Source: Labia minor (lineage: Eukaryota; Arthropoda; Insecta; Dermaptera; Spongiphoridae). Taken from it: 64,000 bases of DNA. A program made the position numbers and the translations under genes. The stretch is taken from the NCBI GenBank assembly GCA_963082975.1, contig OY720345.1, positions 80,693,034 to 80,757,033 on the forward strand. The letters are read 5' to 3'. Positions 11,382 to 24,370 of the stretch are shown here, one piece after another (position 1 is the first letter of the stretch; each line of letters starts with the position of its first letter). The notes beneath the pieces were generated by a model, which made no database searches, was not told where the DNA came from, and saw nothing but the letters and a program-made list of their open reading frames with translations.

Positions 11382-13470
11382 ATATAAATTCTCTATGTCT
11401 TGAAACGTATAAAATTTTAAACAAATTTAAATTATTATCAATCTATATAGATTTTCTTTTAAATATTAACCATTCCAAATATATCTACCTAAATCTTATT
11501 CTCTTTCATATTTTAATAGATAGATTTTTTTTTCTTTTATACATTGTTTCTATCGATATTTTTATTATTTCAATATAGGAATTACTTTATATTTATGTCT
11601 TCTCAAAGGATAATTTTTTGTATCTTTTATTAAAAAATTCTTAGAATCTTATTTAGAAATTCTCTCGTTTGTTCGAAAAACTAAATATTCTTTCTTTCCT
11701 TCGAAGATTATATTTATTTTCAATTCAACCTTTAAATTTTCTTCAACGACATCTTTTAATGCTTATTCATCCCCTTCACCTTATACCCTCTCTTTATTCT
11801 TCTATTTTTCTCCTCTTCTTATTAAATATTTGTTTTTTTAAACTTTTTTCTATTCGGAGATTGTCAAAAAATGTCAATTAATAAATATTAATCTAAATTC
11901 AATTTAAAAAAAAAACATTAAATAAAATTATTCGAGAATTTGTAAGATCCCTATTACACAGTCCGAGGTTTCGAATAACATGGACAAAAGAAATGTTTGC
12001 TTTATTTAAATTATTTATTATGGAAGATGGAGTGATCATTGATTTTTAGAGATCAATGAACAAATATAGGTTTGGATCTCAAACGGGTGTTAAACCTAAA
12101 AAGTATGACTAAATGGTAGCTTTAAGAAATTAAAAATAGGTTTTGTAATTGTACGGTAAATTTGTATGTTAAAAATTTGTTAAATTATTAAATTTTAAGT
12201 TGATACTCATAATTCGTTTGTTATAAATATTAATAATTACTCAATTACTAAAATCAAAGTATATTTAATACAATATATATATATATATATTTAAAGAAAG
12301 AGAGGGAAAGAGAGAGAGAAAGAGTGATAAATAATATATTTTTCGAAATTATATTATAAGATCAACTTCAAAATTATAAAAAGTTAAGTTAAAGTTACTA
12401 TGGAAGAATATAAATTCTTTAATAATTGATTTATTAAATATAATTAAAATCAAAATCAAATTAATTATTTGAAAAGTTGCATTAATTAATGAATAAAGAT
12501 TAATTTCCTTTGTGATTAGTTAAGTCATTGGATCATATTAATTAATCATTTTGATTTGAAACATTAATAACCAAAATAACGGATGTTCTTGGTTAAATAA
12601 AGTCAAACTTGTGCAAATGAATTAAAATTTTGTTAATTATGTAAAATAGTCGTAGCACAAATTTGAATGAAATTATATTTCATTAGTATTAAATGAATGA
12701 ATATATTTGATGTTATATATATTTATATAATATATACATGATTGACATCAGAGAAGTTTTCTTTTGTCCTTTAAAACATTTAGAATGAAAAGCGTTAGTC
12801 TCAACTGTTTTAAATGCATTTGTATAATTAAAATAAAGTATAATTAGAATAAATAATATTAAAGATAAAGCATAAAAACAGTTTTCTAATATTTTTACAA
12901 AATAAATTCACAATTGTAGGGAAATAATTAAATAATTTAATAATTTATAATAAATTTTTATTATAATAAAAAAAAAGAAATTATTAAATAAATATTTCTT
13001 TAGATACTAATTTAATAATATGATTAGAATATTTCAATTTTACTTCGAAAAATTTAATTTTTCAATATGTTCTGTTTTAATAATAATATTAATATTCATG
13101 TATACTACAAACTCTTGTTATATTTACAGAAAAGGCCTAATGCCATAAACTAAAATAAGAGATGTTGTTGCTAGGGTGAATTCTATTTACACGGCACTCT
13201 TGTGCATAATGTTCAGGAAAATTTTGGGGCAGGTGGAAAAAGTTGACTGACACCAAAAAGTGTTGAGGATTTCTAAATGTCAAAATTAACTATTAATAAT
13301 AGTAGTCATCGAATCAGTTTGCTATGGCCTAAGGACATTTAATATAAAATATTTGTTACATTATTAAAGATTAAGAAAATTAATGGGGCAGGAAAAGAGG
13401 GGTGTGTTTTGAAATTATATATTGTTAAAACAAAATCTTAGCATACAAAACGTATAATTTGAAAAAATAG
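11382..13470. other. AT-rich DNA without recognisable genes
   Basis: I see only low-complexity AT sequence, a short (AT)n near 12276-12290 and a purine-rich GA stretch near 12296-12326. Short open frames here have no codon or domain signal. Confidence 0.6.
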
Positions 13471-13479
13471 AAAAATTTA

Positions 13480-14040
13480 AATAGTTAGGTTCTTCAATCA
13501 CAAAGCATAATAATAATCGAGAGGAATTTAATTCAAAGTTGGAATCGGGTAACGCTTGTTATCATGCAGTAAAGGGACTTATCTCGTCGAAATTATTATC
13601 AAAGGGGATCAAAATTAAAATATATAAAACAATTACTTTGCCGGTTGTATTATAATGCTATGAGCATGGTCTATGACCCTGGGAGACGATTTATGAGCCA
13701 AAAAAAGATGAGGTCACCGGGGAATGGCGGAGACTGCCTAACGAGGAATTGCATGACCTCTATGCATCTCCAGATATAGTTAGGGTTATAAAATCAAGAA
13801 GGCTGCGATGGGTATGGTTCGTGGCTAGAATGGGAGAGGAAAGAATGGCGAAAAATATATTGGTGGGGGGGACAGATTGGGAAATGTCCGCTTGGAAGAC
13901 CAATGAAGGAAGGGACGTAGAGAGATGAGAGAGAGTAGTAGTTGGATGGTTGTGGCTCAGGATAGGGACACTTGGAGAAATTTGATTGCTATAGCCAAGA
14001 ACTTTCGAGTTCCGTATAACCACAAAGATAGATAGATAGA
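13480..14040 (+). pseudogene. LINE (non-LTR retrotransposon) 3' fragment
   Basis: Read on the plus strand with frame changes and stops, it gives the C-terminal part of a LINE reverse transcriptase protein: SGNACYHAVKGLISSKLL and YKTITLPVV, then SRRLRWVWFVARMGEERM, then VVAQDRDTWRN and AKNFRVP. These phrases are typical of arthropod non-LTR elements after the RT domain. The copy is truncated at its 5' end, ends in a short (GATA)n tail near 14028-14040 as LINEs often do, and is interrupted by in-frame stops. A second fragment of the same family lies inverted at 63130..63360. Confidence 0.75.
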
Positions 14041-15163
14041 TTTTTCTACATTTGTTATTTTATTAAGTTCTTTGCTAATATTAAATTTTTTTATCATTTT
14101 ATTTCTTTATTTTATTTGCATAAAAATCAATTTCCTAATAGAAATTTTATTTTAAAATGTTTTATATATATAAGTATATTAATATTAATGAAAACTTTAT
14201 AATAAATTGTATGGGTTAATACGAATTTCTCTCTTTTCTATCTTAGAAATCCAAATTAATCCAAATCTATTTTATCTGTGGATGAGGATGATAATTTAAT
14301 TTCACTAAGAGTAACTTTTTCTTATATATTTGTACATATCCAATTTTTAATTTAAATTTCTTTAAATATAATTATTCAAATTTATAACATTTTTAATTTT
14401 TTTCTTTTCAGATTACAAGCTGACCTTAATGGAAGTGATGGCAACTTTAAAGTATTCGACAAAGGAGATATTAGGTGCAGAACTTAATATTCAGGAGTCC
14501 ATAATACTTGTACTTTGTTTGGCACGGGAACGTGTACCAAATTCATTGTCTGAACTTTAGGACTTATCGTCGCCTGATATCTGAAATATCTTGGAGGGAG
14601 GAGAGGAGCAAAGGGGAGAAGAGGAAGAAGTCGGTATACTTAATACTTTTCCACTAAATTTTTAAATTGTTATAACATTGATCCAACCAGAGCCTTATCG
14701 TGGCTGGTGTGCCAAATTATAAATGCACTGCAGAACGAAATGCCGAAAGACAATAATTATTGATTCTACAATACAGTAGTAAAGTACAATTTTCGGAGTG
14801 TAATTTTAATTTCGATTTTTTTATTATAAATAAATTGATTTAAAATGATATATTAGTTCTAATAATACAATTTATTAATATATAATTTCAAATAAACATA
14901 GAAAAACTTTTTTTTATTTTAATAAATAATATGACATTTTATTCTTTAGCACTGTAATTAGCACGGCTACCGTCAGGGATTATTATTTACTTCAGAAAGT
15001 ATCTGATAAAATTATGAAGTACAGTGAATCAGAAAAATTCAAAAGAAATAAATCAATCAATCAAAACCTAATAAAAATGAAAGTCTTTTCAGATATATAA
15101 TACTTTGAATAGAAATAAATGAAAATAATTTCAATTTAAAATCACTGTCATTTTACAAAGCAA

Positions 15164-15194
<31 letters not shown>

Positions 15195-16130
15195 CAACGT
15201 ATAATATTTTACTACAAGAAATAATTTTACATTTTCGTTGGCCTACTTTTTCATTTTTGTTTATATATAATTTATTTGATTTATTGTAATAAAATAAATA
15301 TATTTTATAATACACATATCTGGATTTGATATTTATTTGTTATTTAATATTTATTTCATCAATTAATTTATTATTAGATAAATAAGCATGAAAAGGGATT
15401 AATAATTGCAACCATTGATAACCACATTCAATCAAAGAATAGATTAATTGATTTTTCAATGAAAGTGTATTTGTATAGATATATACCTATACACATTTAC
15501 ATAAAACGAGTTCACTCAGAAGGTTAAACAGTCATTTTCATTAAATGTTAATTATAATAATCTTAAATTTCAAGAAGGACATTTTTGTGTATATTCAATT
15601 AGAATTTTATAATATTTTAAATATTAATATTAAATATTAAATTTTAATATTATGTAAATAGGTAATTATTATTATTTTATTTTTATTTTTCATATTTATT
15701 ACTTTTTAAAAAGTTACTTGATGAATTAATTTGGCAATTTTATTAGATACTTTTGAGTGGGTGATACAGACTCGGAAGTTTAATTTTATAAGGAATGTTG
15801 CCAATTTCAACCTCCACTCAATTTGTATTTATTGGGGCAGAAGAAAGATATTAGTAGACCAGTGGAAGGGTCTATTGTACTACAATTATGATTTAAACAA
15901 TTTTTTCAATTTAAACTGAGTAGAATCAAATTAAGATATTTTTTTAAGTGTTTATATCTTTGAAATATAATTCATGTAAAATACTTGATTAAATTTTAAA
16001 TAAATATTTTAATAGAAGAGATATCAGACACTTTATTTAATATTATATTCTTTTGTTTTGTTGATATGAGTAGAAACAAATTTTTAATATACTAAATTTA
16101 ATATCTATTAAAGACTTTTGTACGTCCTAC
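14041..16130. other. AT-rich spacer with one exon-like block
   Basis: A strong pyrimidine tract and CAG acceptor (about 14398-14411) is followed by ~220 bp of higher GC. One frame runs open from the acceptor to a TAG near 14558 (beginning YKLTLMEVMATLKYS). I recognise no protein. All frames stop before a possible donor near 14632, so it could be a terminal or non-coding exon, or chance. The rest is AT-rich with (TA)n near 15164-15195. Confidence 0.3.
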
Positions 16131-16420
16131 GCAAGGACAACGCTTATTAAGTCGGTTATATCAATTAGGTGTCCTATGATCAGTAGAGCGGGTCCTATCA
16201 ACCTTTACCTTGGTTTTCTTCATCGGAGGCGCTATCAAGTAGCTTTTCTAATTTTGATCCCGGAGGCTGGGTTGATTCCTTCCCAAAGACCCCAGCTAGA
16301 GAAATTCCCTTGTCAAGGTCAGGTACTTGAAACCCCGGACTACGAGAATGTGAGCCAGCTACGCTTCCTCCCACCCTGTGGCGCCCTTTTTTACTTTCCC
16401 GCATACTTCGTATAAGGGAA
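16131..16420. other. GC-rich island of unknown origin
   Basis: This ~290 bp stretch is much richer in GC than its surroundings. On the minus strand a 68-codon frame (16404 to 16198) reads AGVFGKESTQPPGSKLEK and DSASDEENQGKG, which looks protein-like but matches no family I know. It abuts a microsatellite-bearing dispersed repeat, so a transposon-captured or transposon-encoded fragment is a reasonable guess. Confidence 0.3.
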
Positions 16421-16539
16421 GTATTGGAATCGTCAAAAATTTCGACTTCGAGATTTCGATAGATCTTGACGTTTTAGACCTCCCTGAGTCAGAAAATACC
16501 ATTTTTCGAATTATGTCTGTGTGTGTGTATGTATGTATG

Positions 16540-16570
<31 letters not shown>

Positions 16571-16870
16571 TGTCTGTAAGCAAATTTACTAAAAAACTAA
16601 TCAAGCTAGGACTTCGAAATTTGGTACACCGATATTATTCACAGTTTGTAGATTTCTATCAAAATTTCGTCAAAATCGGTTAACCGGAAGTGGTACTTTA
16701 CCTACACTGGTTGCGTTTACCTTTCAAGTAAAGTACCAGTTTGCTTCGAGATATTTGCTTCATATTTTGTATATAGATTTAAAAATATGAAAAAAATTGA
16801 GATACCAAATTTCATCATGATCTGACTACCGGAAGTGACATTTTACCTATACAAGTAGCGTTTCTTTTTT
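16420..16870 (+). repeat. Dispersed repeat with TGTG/ATGT microsatellite
   Basis: The stretch contains (TG)n and (ATGT)n at about 16517-16570 and phrases such as AAATTTGGTACACC and AACCGGAAGTGG. Similar wording (AATTTGGTACAT, CAACCGGAAGAGG) appears in the pair at 34185-34735, so these are related dispersed elements. No coding sequence was recognised. Confidence 0.55.
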
Positions 16871-17335
16871 ACCGACCGACGATAGTAAGGGAGGTATTGT
16901 TTTCACACCAAATTTCACCTATGAATATTTTTAGGTACATATCTCCACGAATCATGCATTTTCTTAACAGAAAAAAGTATTTTTAGCATGATGTCTGTCC
17001 GTCCGTCCGTCCGTCCGTCTGTCCGTCCGTCCGTATAGATGTGTACAGCCTGAACGGCTCAACGGATTTTGATGAAATTTGGTATATTTACTTAATACAT
17101 CAGTAGGATGAATTGATCAACATTTGGTGCAAATCCGGAAACCGGAAATGCTAGTATTGCCGATCGAAGAGAGGAAGTGAAGGGTTATTTTCATATCAAA
17201 TTTCACGTGAGGACATATCTCCACGTGTTATGCACTTTGTATTGGTTTTATCCTCGAGAAAAATCATCTTATAAATAATATAAATATTATAAATAAAATA
17301 AAATTAAAAATATTTATATTATATCCATATCTGTT
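16871..17335 (+). repeat. Dispersed repeat family F, copy 1
   Basis: It starts ACCGACCGACGATAGTAAGG and includes a (GTCC)n run near 16995-17032 and ACGGCTCAACGGATTTTG. It continues to a GAAAAATCATCTT block and AT-rich DNA ending near ATATCCATATCTG. Copies 2 (24371..24875, inverted) and 3 (29296..30753, same strand) share this order. It is a non-coding mobile element; the class is not certain. Confidence 0.75.
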
Positions 17336-18578
17336 TTTTTTACATTTAAAATATCAGTTAACCGGAAGTAGCACTTTATTCTATATATATATATAAATGT
17401 TACCAAATATCAAATTTGACACCAATAAACTAATACGAACTGGCTCTTTATCAATACCAAGTTTACACATTCTAAATATTCATTCACAACTCTTTATACC
17501 TATTTATATGCGGGAAAGTCTAGGGGAGGACACTCCCGCTTATTAATATCTATATAAAAATATTAATAATCTTTGATTATTTTAGTGATTATCACTATCA
17601 CAACAAGAATAGAAAACGAGTTTAATCTGCTGAATAATGAATTTAAAAAAAAATGATTTTCAAATTATATTCATTTTTTTTATTAAGATACGAGCAGATA
17701 ATTTTTGTGGAAATTGAGAAACTCTCACCTCTTATATTTTGTGCATGAATCCATTCTTCTTTTGTTACTAATAATTAAGTACATTATATATTCTTCTTCA
17801 TGACGAGAATCTCTCAAAATAATTATCATATAAAATAAACAAAAATGTTGATTAAAAAAATGTTAAGTATTGCCTTGAACTATTATTAAACTTAATAAAA
17901 ATTGGTCATGTAACTAAAAATCTCCTACAAATAAATTTACAAATATTAAGAAATTAATAGACTAATATTGGTAAGTATTAATTGATATATATTTTAATAT
18001 GTTATATAATTTCTAAAATGCAACTTAAAAATTATTCTTATTCTGTTTTATATTTTTAATTTTAATTCAATTTCATAAATTTTAATCTTTAACAATTAAT
18101 TACCCCAATATTAACTAATCTATTTATCTTGAACTATTACTTCACTTTAAAATAAAATATATTCAAATAATGTATTAAGAACGATTAATTATAGGTAGTT
18201 GAATTGATCAAAAAGTATAAAAAAGCGAAACAAATTCAAAATCACAAAGTTTTGGTATTTTCTGATTGAATTTCAAGGCTGCAATTAGAGAAGTCACTTT
18301 TTCAACTGACACGAAAGGAGAGGGCGGGTATCATTTGATTGCGTGCAACTAAAATAAACCCCTGCAAAGGTAATGATCACTTCGTTTCATGCAAACTATA
18401 TCTATTTTTAGGAAGTAAATTGGTATTTTCAAAAACTCACACCACTTTTTTAAATTTTAAATAATTAATATTCTACCATTTAGAGGAATTTAGGAATTTT
18501 TCTAGAAATACAAATACAATTTCTAAAAATATCTTAATATTAAAAAAAAAAATTTGTATCATACATTATAAATTTAAA
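17336..18578. other. AT-rich DNA without recognisable genes
   Basis: Nothing beyond short chance frames and AT runs is visible. A slightly GC-richer block near 18290-18370 has no coding signal. Confidence 0.55.
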
Positions 18579-18586
18579 TCATAGAA

Positions 18587-21500
18587 CAGTGGTTCTTAAA
18601 CTGTGGTCCGCGGACCCCTGGGGGTCCGCGAAGCCTTTACTGGGGGTCCGCGGTCCTCGGAAAAAAATCATCGTAAAAATATATACATATATAAATATTT
18701 AAAGTTCATTGTTTAACTATATCCTCCTAGAGAATTACGGCTATAATTTAATACTATTAATAATACTATTTTATTTTATTAAATTGATAATTATGTCAAT
18801 TAATTTTTTGTGAATAAATAAACATATATAAAAAACTATATATAAAATTTGAATTTTCATCCATTCATTCATTTAAAATCATTTTTCGATTGTTCCTTTA
18901 AAATAACCCCTCTTAGGGGCTCGGAAGGGGAGGCATATAAGGGAATTTTCTTTCACTTTGTTATTGGGGAAAACCAGGGGAGGGGACAGTCTTACCCGGA
19001 AAAACCCAAATTGTCAGCGTCCACTCTGGGGTTTTAAACAGTTTTAAAGCAAATGTTAATTATAAGTTCATTTCTCAACGAGTTGTATCTTTAAATTATT
19101 TTTATTAATGTTAATTATAAGTTCATTTCTCAACGAGTTGTATCTTTAAATTATTTTTATTAATTTAATTAATTATAATTAAATTATAGCTAATAATAGT
19201 TTATTATAGCTAATAATTTTTTTTAATTTTTAGTGTAATTTGCATGATCATTATTTTATAAAAACACTAAACACATTTTGCAATTTCCCAGAAAGGCTGT
19301 TTTTGAGAGTAAGTATAAGTTAGTTTTATGAATAAAAAATATTTATTTTAATAATATTTTAGAATCAAATTACGAAATTAATAATATTTTAGAATCAAAT
19401 TACGAAATATATTTATTATATAAATTAATATTCATTTAAAATGATATTAAATCATTTATTTAAAATGATTTAAAACATTTATTAAAATGATTTAAAACAT
19501 TCATTTAAAATGATATTAAAACATTCATTTAAAATCATATTAAAACATAGCTAGTAAATAATAATTCGTTATATTTATATTATATTTATATTATATTTAT
19601 ATTATTGTAGTTCAATGTTAATAAATTACTCCATAAAATGGATCGTTGGCTACAAACTGGTTCAACACAGAAACGGAAAGAATCAGATGATGAGGCATCA
19701 ACAGCAAACTCTACCAAGAAACGCAAAACTAGAAAATATTCGGATGATTATTTATCATTTGGATTTACTTATATTTGCAACAATGATGTGGAAAGACCAG
19801 TCTGCGTTCTATGTCAGGAAAGTTTATCCAATGAAAGTATGAAACCTGCTAATCTCAGACGTCATTTACAAACAAAGCACAGCGAGCATGTTAGCAAGTC
19901 TATCGAATTTTTTAAAATGAAAAAAGAAGAACTTAATTCAAGTCAGAAATTGATGGTAAAGACGGGATCTGGTGGTATGAGTAAGAAAGCAGTAATGGCA
20001 TCATATGAAGTAGCTCTACTTATTGCTAAAGCAGGAAAGCCGCATAATATAGCAGAGCAATTAATTCTTCCTGCTACAAAAGTAATTACAAATATAATGT
20101 TAGGAACTAAAGCAGCAAACGATATAAATTTGATTTCATTATCAAATGATACGGTTAAGAATAGGATTGAAGACATGTCATGTAATATAAAAGAAGAATT
20201 AATATCGAGAGTGCGCAAAAGTCACTATTACTCATTACAATTGGATGAAAGTACTGATGTCACTAATAATGCCAATTTGTTAGCTTTCATTAGATATGAG
20301 TTTGAAAATCAAATACAAGAAGATGTATTGTTTTGTGATTCACTACCTTCACGAACGACAGCTAATGACATATTTAACAGTTTGAATAATTTTATAACCG
20401 AAAATGAAATAGAGTGGCCAAAATGTGTTGGAATTTGCACTGATGGTGCTCGTGCAATGTCAGGTACAAGAACTGGATTGATTGCTCTTATTAAAAATGT
20501 TGCGCCTCAGGTTGTTTGGAATCATTGCTGCATTCACAGAGAATCATTAGCAGCCAAAAATATGTCACCAGATTTGAAAAGAACATTAGACGAAGTAGTT
20601 AAAATTGTCAATTTCATTAAGGCTCGTCCACTTAATTCCAGAGTTTTTAAAATTTTGTGTGAGGAAATGGGTAGTCAACATACACATTTATTATTACATA
20701 CAGATGTACGTTGGTTGTCCCGCGGGAAAGTACTCATTCGCCTTTTTGAGCTTCGAGATGAAATACGATTGTTTTTAATAGATGCGCATTTTGAACTGAC
20801 CGAATGTTTCAATGATTTTATCTGGTTAGCTAAGGTGGCTTACTTGACTGATATTTTTACAAAATTGAACGAACTTAATTTGAGCCTGCAAGGTACTGTT
20901 GTAAATATATTTAAAGTTGAAGATAAAATAGAAGCAATGATTAAAAAAATCGACTTGTGGTCGAAACGCATCCAGAACGGTGTATATGAGTCTTTTCCAA
21001 CTCTCAATGATTTCATAGAAAGCTCCAGTGAAAAATTGCTTAATCAAACGCGTCAATTATTTGTTGAACATTTAATTACTTTGAAAAGCAACTTCAGGAA
21101 GTATTTTTCTACTCCTGATCCTTGCAATAACTGGATCAGAGATCCATTTAATATGGAAATTACAAATGCTAAACATTTATCTGCACCTGAACAAGATATT
21201 CTCGTGGAATTATCATGTGATACAACTTATAAACTAAAATTTAACAAAACTGAATTGAGCAACTTTTGGTTACTTCTCAGGTCAGATTATCCTGCGCTTG
21301 CAAATAAAGCACTTCAACACTTGATTCCATTCTGCACAACATATTTATGCGAACAAGCTTTTTCGGTACTATTTTATATTAAGTCTAAATATAGAAACAA
21401 ATTAAATGTAGAGCCGGATCTTAGATTAAAAGTTTCCAATATTAAGCCAGATATTGAGATTCTTGTTTCAAGAAAACAACTGCATACATCTCATTAAATA

Positions 21501-21883
21501 TGTAAGTTATATTTAATGAGATAGATGCAGTTATTTTTTAAAATATTTCTTATTTAATATTTTCTGAAAAAAATTATAAAATATTTATATGAATTTAATG
21601 TAAGTACCCATTATAATTTGTGAGATTTGTTGCTATGACAATGTTTGTATTTTCTTTCTTCAATATTATAATTTCTAATAAAATGTGTTCTACAATATGC
21701 AAAAAAATCGTTATTCACCAATCACTGTTAGAAATATTCATCATATATCCTTGTCCTTATGAGATCGTAAGCCAGAAATTAATTAATAAAATGACGAAAA
21801 GTACCTAAAGTTGTGATGGGGGTCCGTCAAAAAAAATTTTTTCAAGTGGGGGTCCGTGGAGTACATAAGTTTAAGAACCTATG
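18587..21883 (+). mobile_element. Apparently complete hAT transposon
   Basis: The element is bounded by perfect 8-bp target duplications TCATAGAA (18579-18586 and 21884-21891). Its ends are imperfect inverted repeats: CAGTGGTTCTTAAACTGTGG on the left and, read inverted, CATAGGTTCTTAAACTTATG on the right. GGGGGTCCGCGG-type subterminal motifs occur near both ends (18600-18655; 21818-21858). It carries one long uninterrupted transposase frame (19638..21497). A 55-bp direct duplication (about 19053-19162) lies in the 5' non-coding part. Clean boundaries, identical target duplications and an open frame point to a recent insertion. Confidence 0.95.
19638..21497 (+). CDS. hAT transposase with BED zinc finger (ZBED5/FAM200-like)
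   Basis: This 619-residue protein would cut and paste its own element by binding the inverted ends. An N-terminal BED-type zinc finger has Cys56, Cys59, His76 and His81 (RPVCVLC ... LRRHLQTKH). The RNase H-like catalytic core shows Asp203 in LQLDESTDV, Asp269 in GICTDGARAMSG and the late Glu572 in YLCEQAFSVL, the three acidic positions expected for hAT enzymes. The C-terminal hAT dimerisation region follows and the protein ends SRKQLHTSH. Its length suits Buster-type hAT transposases related to ZBED5, FAM200 and SCAND3 proteins. I see no stop or frameshift. The start is the first ATG of the frame, before MDRWLQTGST. Host domestication is unlikely given the intact ends. Confidence 0.93.
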   Translation: MDRWLQTGSTQKRKESDDEASTANSTKKRKTRKYSDDYLSFGFTYICNNDVERPVCVLCQESLSNESMKPANLRRHLQTKHSEHVSKSIEFFKMKKEELNSSQKLMVKTGSGGMSKKAVMASYEVALLIAKAGKPHNIAEQLILPATKVITNIMLGTKAANDINLISLSNDTVKNRIEDMSCNIKEELISRVRKSHYYSLQLDESTDVTNNANLLAFIRYEFENQIQEDVLFCDSLPSRTTANDIFNSLNNFITENEIEWPKCVGICTDGARAMSGTRTGLIALIKNVAPQVVWNHCCIHRESLAAKNMSPDLKRTLDEVVKIVNFIKARPLNSRVFKILCEEMGSQHTHLLLHTDVRWLSRGKVLIRLFELRDEIRLFLIDAHFELTECFNDFIWLAKVAYLTDIFTKLNELNLSLQGTVVNIFKVEDKIEAMIKKIDLWSKRIQNGVYESFPTLNDFIESSSEKLLNQTRQLFVEHLITLKSNFRKYFSTPDPCNNWIRDPFNMEITNAKHLSAPEQDILVELSCDTTYKLKFNKTELSNFWLLLRSDYPALANKALQHLIPFCTTYLCEQAFSVLFYIKSKYRNKLNVEPDLRLKVSNIKPDIEILVSRKQLHTSH

Positions 21884-21891
21884 TCATAGAA

Positions 21892-22920
21892 TATAAGTTT
21901 TTATGGAAAAAAAAGTCTCAAATAATTAATTTATTTTTATTTACATTGAGAAATTTTAATATAATGTTGATCATTTTTAATTTTGGAAAAAGTTTAGACT
22001 ATAGTTCTAGAAAGAAAGAAAGAGAAATTTTTTTATTATTAAAATTTTTTTTTTTTTTTATTTTTAGGACATTTACATGAGAAGACCTCTATCCTTATAA
22101 ACTGTTAAATATTATTTTAAATATAATTCTGAAAAAAATATTTAGAAATCATTTAAAAGGAAATACTCGGACCTGGCATTGATTTATTAATTAATATTAA
22201 TTATGAATATTTTTAATATAATCTATTCAATTCGTTAAGCATAATTTTTTATAGTATAAAGCAATTGGACCAGGTATTTATATTTAAATTAATTTGATCA
22301 CAATTCCATTTCTAGTTGTTATTCTTAAATCTCATTAGATCTGCTCTTTTGTTTCAAGAGAACTTGAAAATGTGTATCTATTTTGGAAGAGAAAGTTTTG
22401 CGTTAATGTGAGTTCACTTTATACTTGTACATATAACACACACCTACCATAGATGTATAGGATGTTAAATAGAATACTCGAATTGGAAAGACAGGAGACA
22501 AGCTGTCGAATAATTATTTATTTAGTTAATAATTCTGACTATCTGGACAGTTTCGTTAACCACTTAACCTACAACACACTATATATATATGAAATGATTG
22601 ATCGATTGATATTTATTTTATAAATTGCTAGATTGTTTTAGATATTCCATGTCTAGTCTTATCAGAAAAAAACAAAAAAATAAAATAAAATCCTTTTATT
22701 TATGGATATTCTCTCGGTTCAGGTGATTGATTTTACAAGTAAAGCTTCACACTCATAGATTCCAAATTTCTTCTTTATCTCCATCCAAATATAGTATATG
22801 TATATATTCCTATATATACCTATAATAAATTGGAAAATAGAAAATTTGAAATGTGATTGAAATAAATATTTTCAACATAATGTATTGAATCCTCTCTTAA
22901 ATCTCCTTTTTAAATTAAAA
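21892..22920. other. AT-rich spacer
   Basis: No gene or clear repeat is visible. Short open frames are AT-rich and low in complexity. Confidence 0.55.
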
Positions 22921-22926
22921 ATATAT

Positions 22927-23508
22927 GGTAATTGTTTACAAAACGGGAAGCTTCAGGGATTTGGATGAAACATTGCCAGTGGATTCCTTTTTTAATTCCA
23001 ACGGCAACCAACATTTTCGACTTTTTTTAAATTTTTTCAATATGGTTCTAAAAAAAAATTGCCATCAGGCTCTTGAACATCTTATTGAAAAAAGTTGCCG
23101 ACCCCTGTCGTAAAATAGAAGTAAAGAAATATGCATACAGCCCAATTTACACGGGCTTACTACTTGTCATTAGTTCAGAGGTGGGCAAATACTTTTAAGC
23201 GCGGGTCAAAATGAAATTTTCAAAATGTCATCCGGACCGGAGGATCATATTTCTAAAACACTAATAAAAAAAAATTATCTTTTTTTAGAGACATATTGAA
23301 CGAAAAATCAAAATAAGATACAACTTTTTCAACGGGCCGGCGAGCGTTCAAAAGGCCCGCGCATAAAAGTATTTGCCCACCCCTGAACTAATTGCAAGTA
23401 CTAGGCCCGTGTAAATTGGGCTTAAGGAAAGTTTCTTTGAAATTAAAAAAGGAATCTACTGGCAAAGTTTCATCCAAATCCCTGAACCTTCACACCTCAA
23501 CAATTACC
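22927..23508. repeat. Nested palindromic (fold-back) elements
   Basis: Three inverted repeats lie inside one another. The outer arms share GGTAATTGTT and CAGGGATTTGGATGAAAC (22927-22995, inverted at 23437-23508). The middle arms share AGCCCAATTTACACGGGC (from 23139, inverted to 23422) and continue through ATTAGTTCAG. The inner arms share GGTGGGCAAATACTTTTA (23179-23196, inverted at 23365-23382), a hAT-like terminus (CAGAGGTGGG / CAGGGGTGGG). The left outer arm carries an extra ~145 bp containing another GGGGTCGGCAAC-type end. I found no 8-bp direct duplication around the inner element, so it may be part of a longer palindrome rather than a separate insertion. Confidence 0.8.
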
Positions 23509-24370
23509 AAATAGAAATGTAAAGGAATGAGTATAAGTAGAATTTAATAGTGATTTTAAATTTTGTGATAATTATTATTTTTGATGTTCTTTCGAAGTAA
23601 ATTCATTTTTTATTTGTTGTTTGTTCATTTTTTTTATAATGAAAATTCTCTTTGAAAATCTTTTAATGGACTTCCATGCTCCTCCATTCATAAATTTTAT
23701 GAAGTCTATATTCATATTATATTATTTTAATAATAGTATAATAATCAAATGAATATTATATTTTTACTAAGATAATAATATTGCTTTATTTTTATATATA
23801 ATTCATATATTGTATATATATTTATGTTATATGTACCATATATACGCAACATATTCACATATTCATGGTAGTAAGAGTAGTAATAGTAGACTTTCATTAA
23901 ATAATCAAAATATTCAATGAACTTTTATGATTCCCTAAAGTAATGGTTTTGTTTAAATTATTCAGTTTAAAGATAACACACCATATATACTCTGGATTAA
24001 ATATTTAGTTAGGATTGAGTGCTATGCATAGAAGAATTTAACTACTTTCAACATCATAAGAATTTAATTGTTAAATATATTCACAAATTGATAAAAACTT
24101 TAACAATTTTATGTTTTTGTTTTATCAATATTTTATAAATCATTATGTTTCATTCTCTATTTGTATGATCCGAAATAAATATACTTATACAATATAGTAA
24201 TTATTTGGATGAGAATGTTAATTACAAGTAAAAGAATTTTACTTTATAGGATTCATTATTTTTATTTAATTTATCTATAAAATTAATTGAGATATTAAAA
24301 AAAAAATTAAATTAAATTCCTACTAGAAGAAATCAAGATTTCAATTTTAACAATTATAGAATAAAATAAG
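23509..24370. other. AT-rich spacer
   Basis: There is no recognisable gene or repeat apart from AT runs and a short TA-rich stretch near 23797-23850. Confidence 0.55.

Noticed and set aside
13760..14023. Minus-strand 87-codon frame
   Set aside because: Antisense shadow of the LINE fragment.
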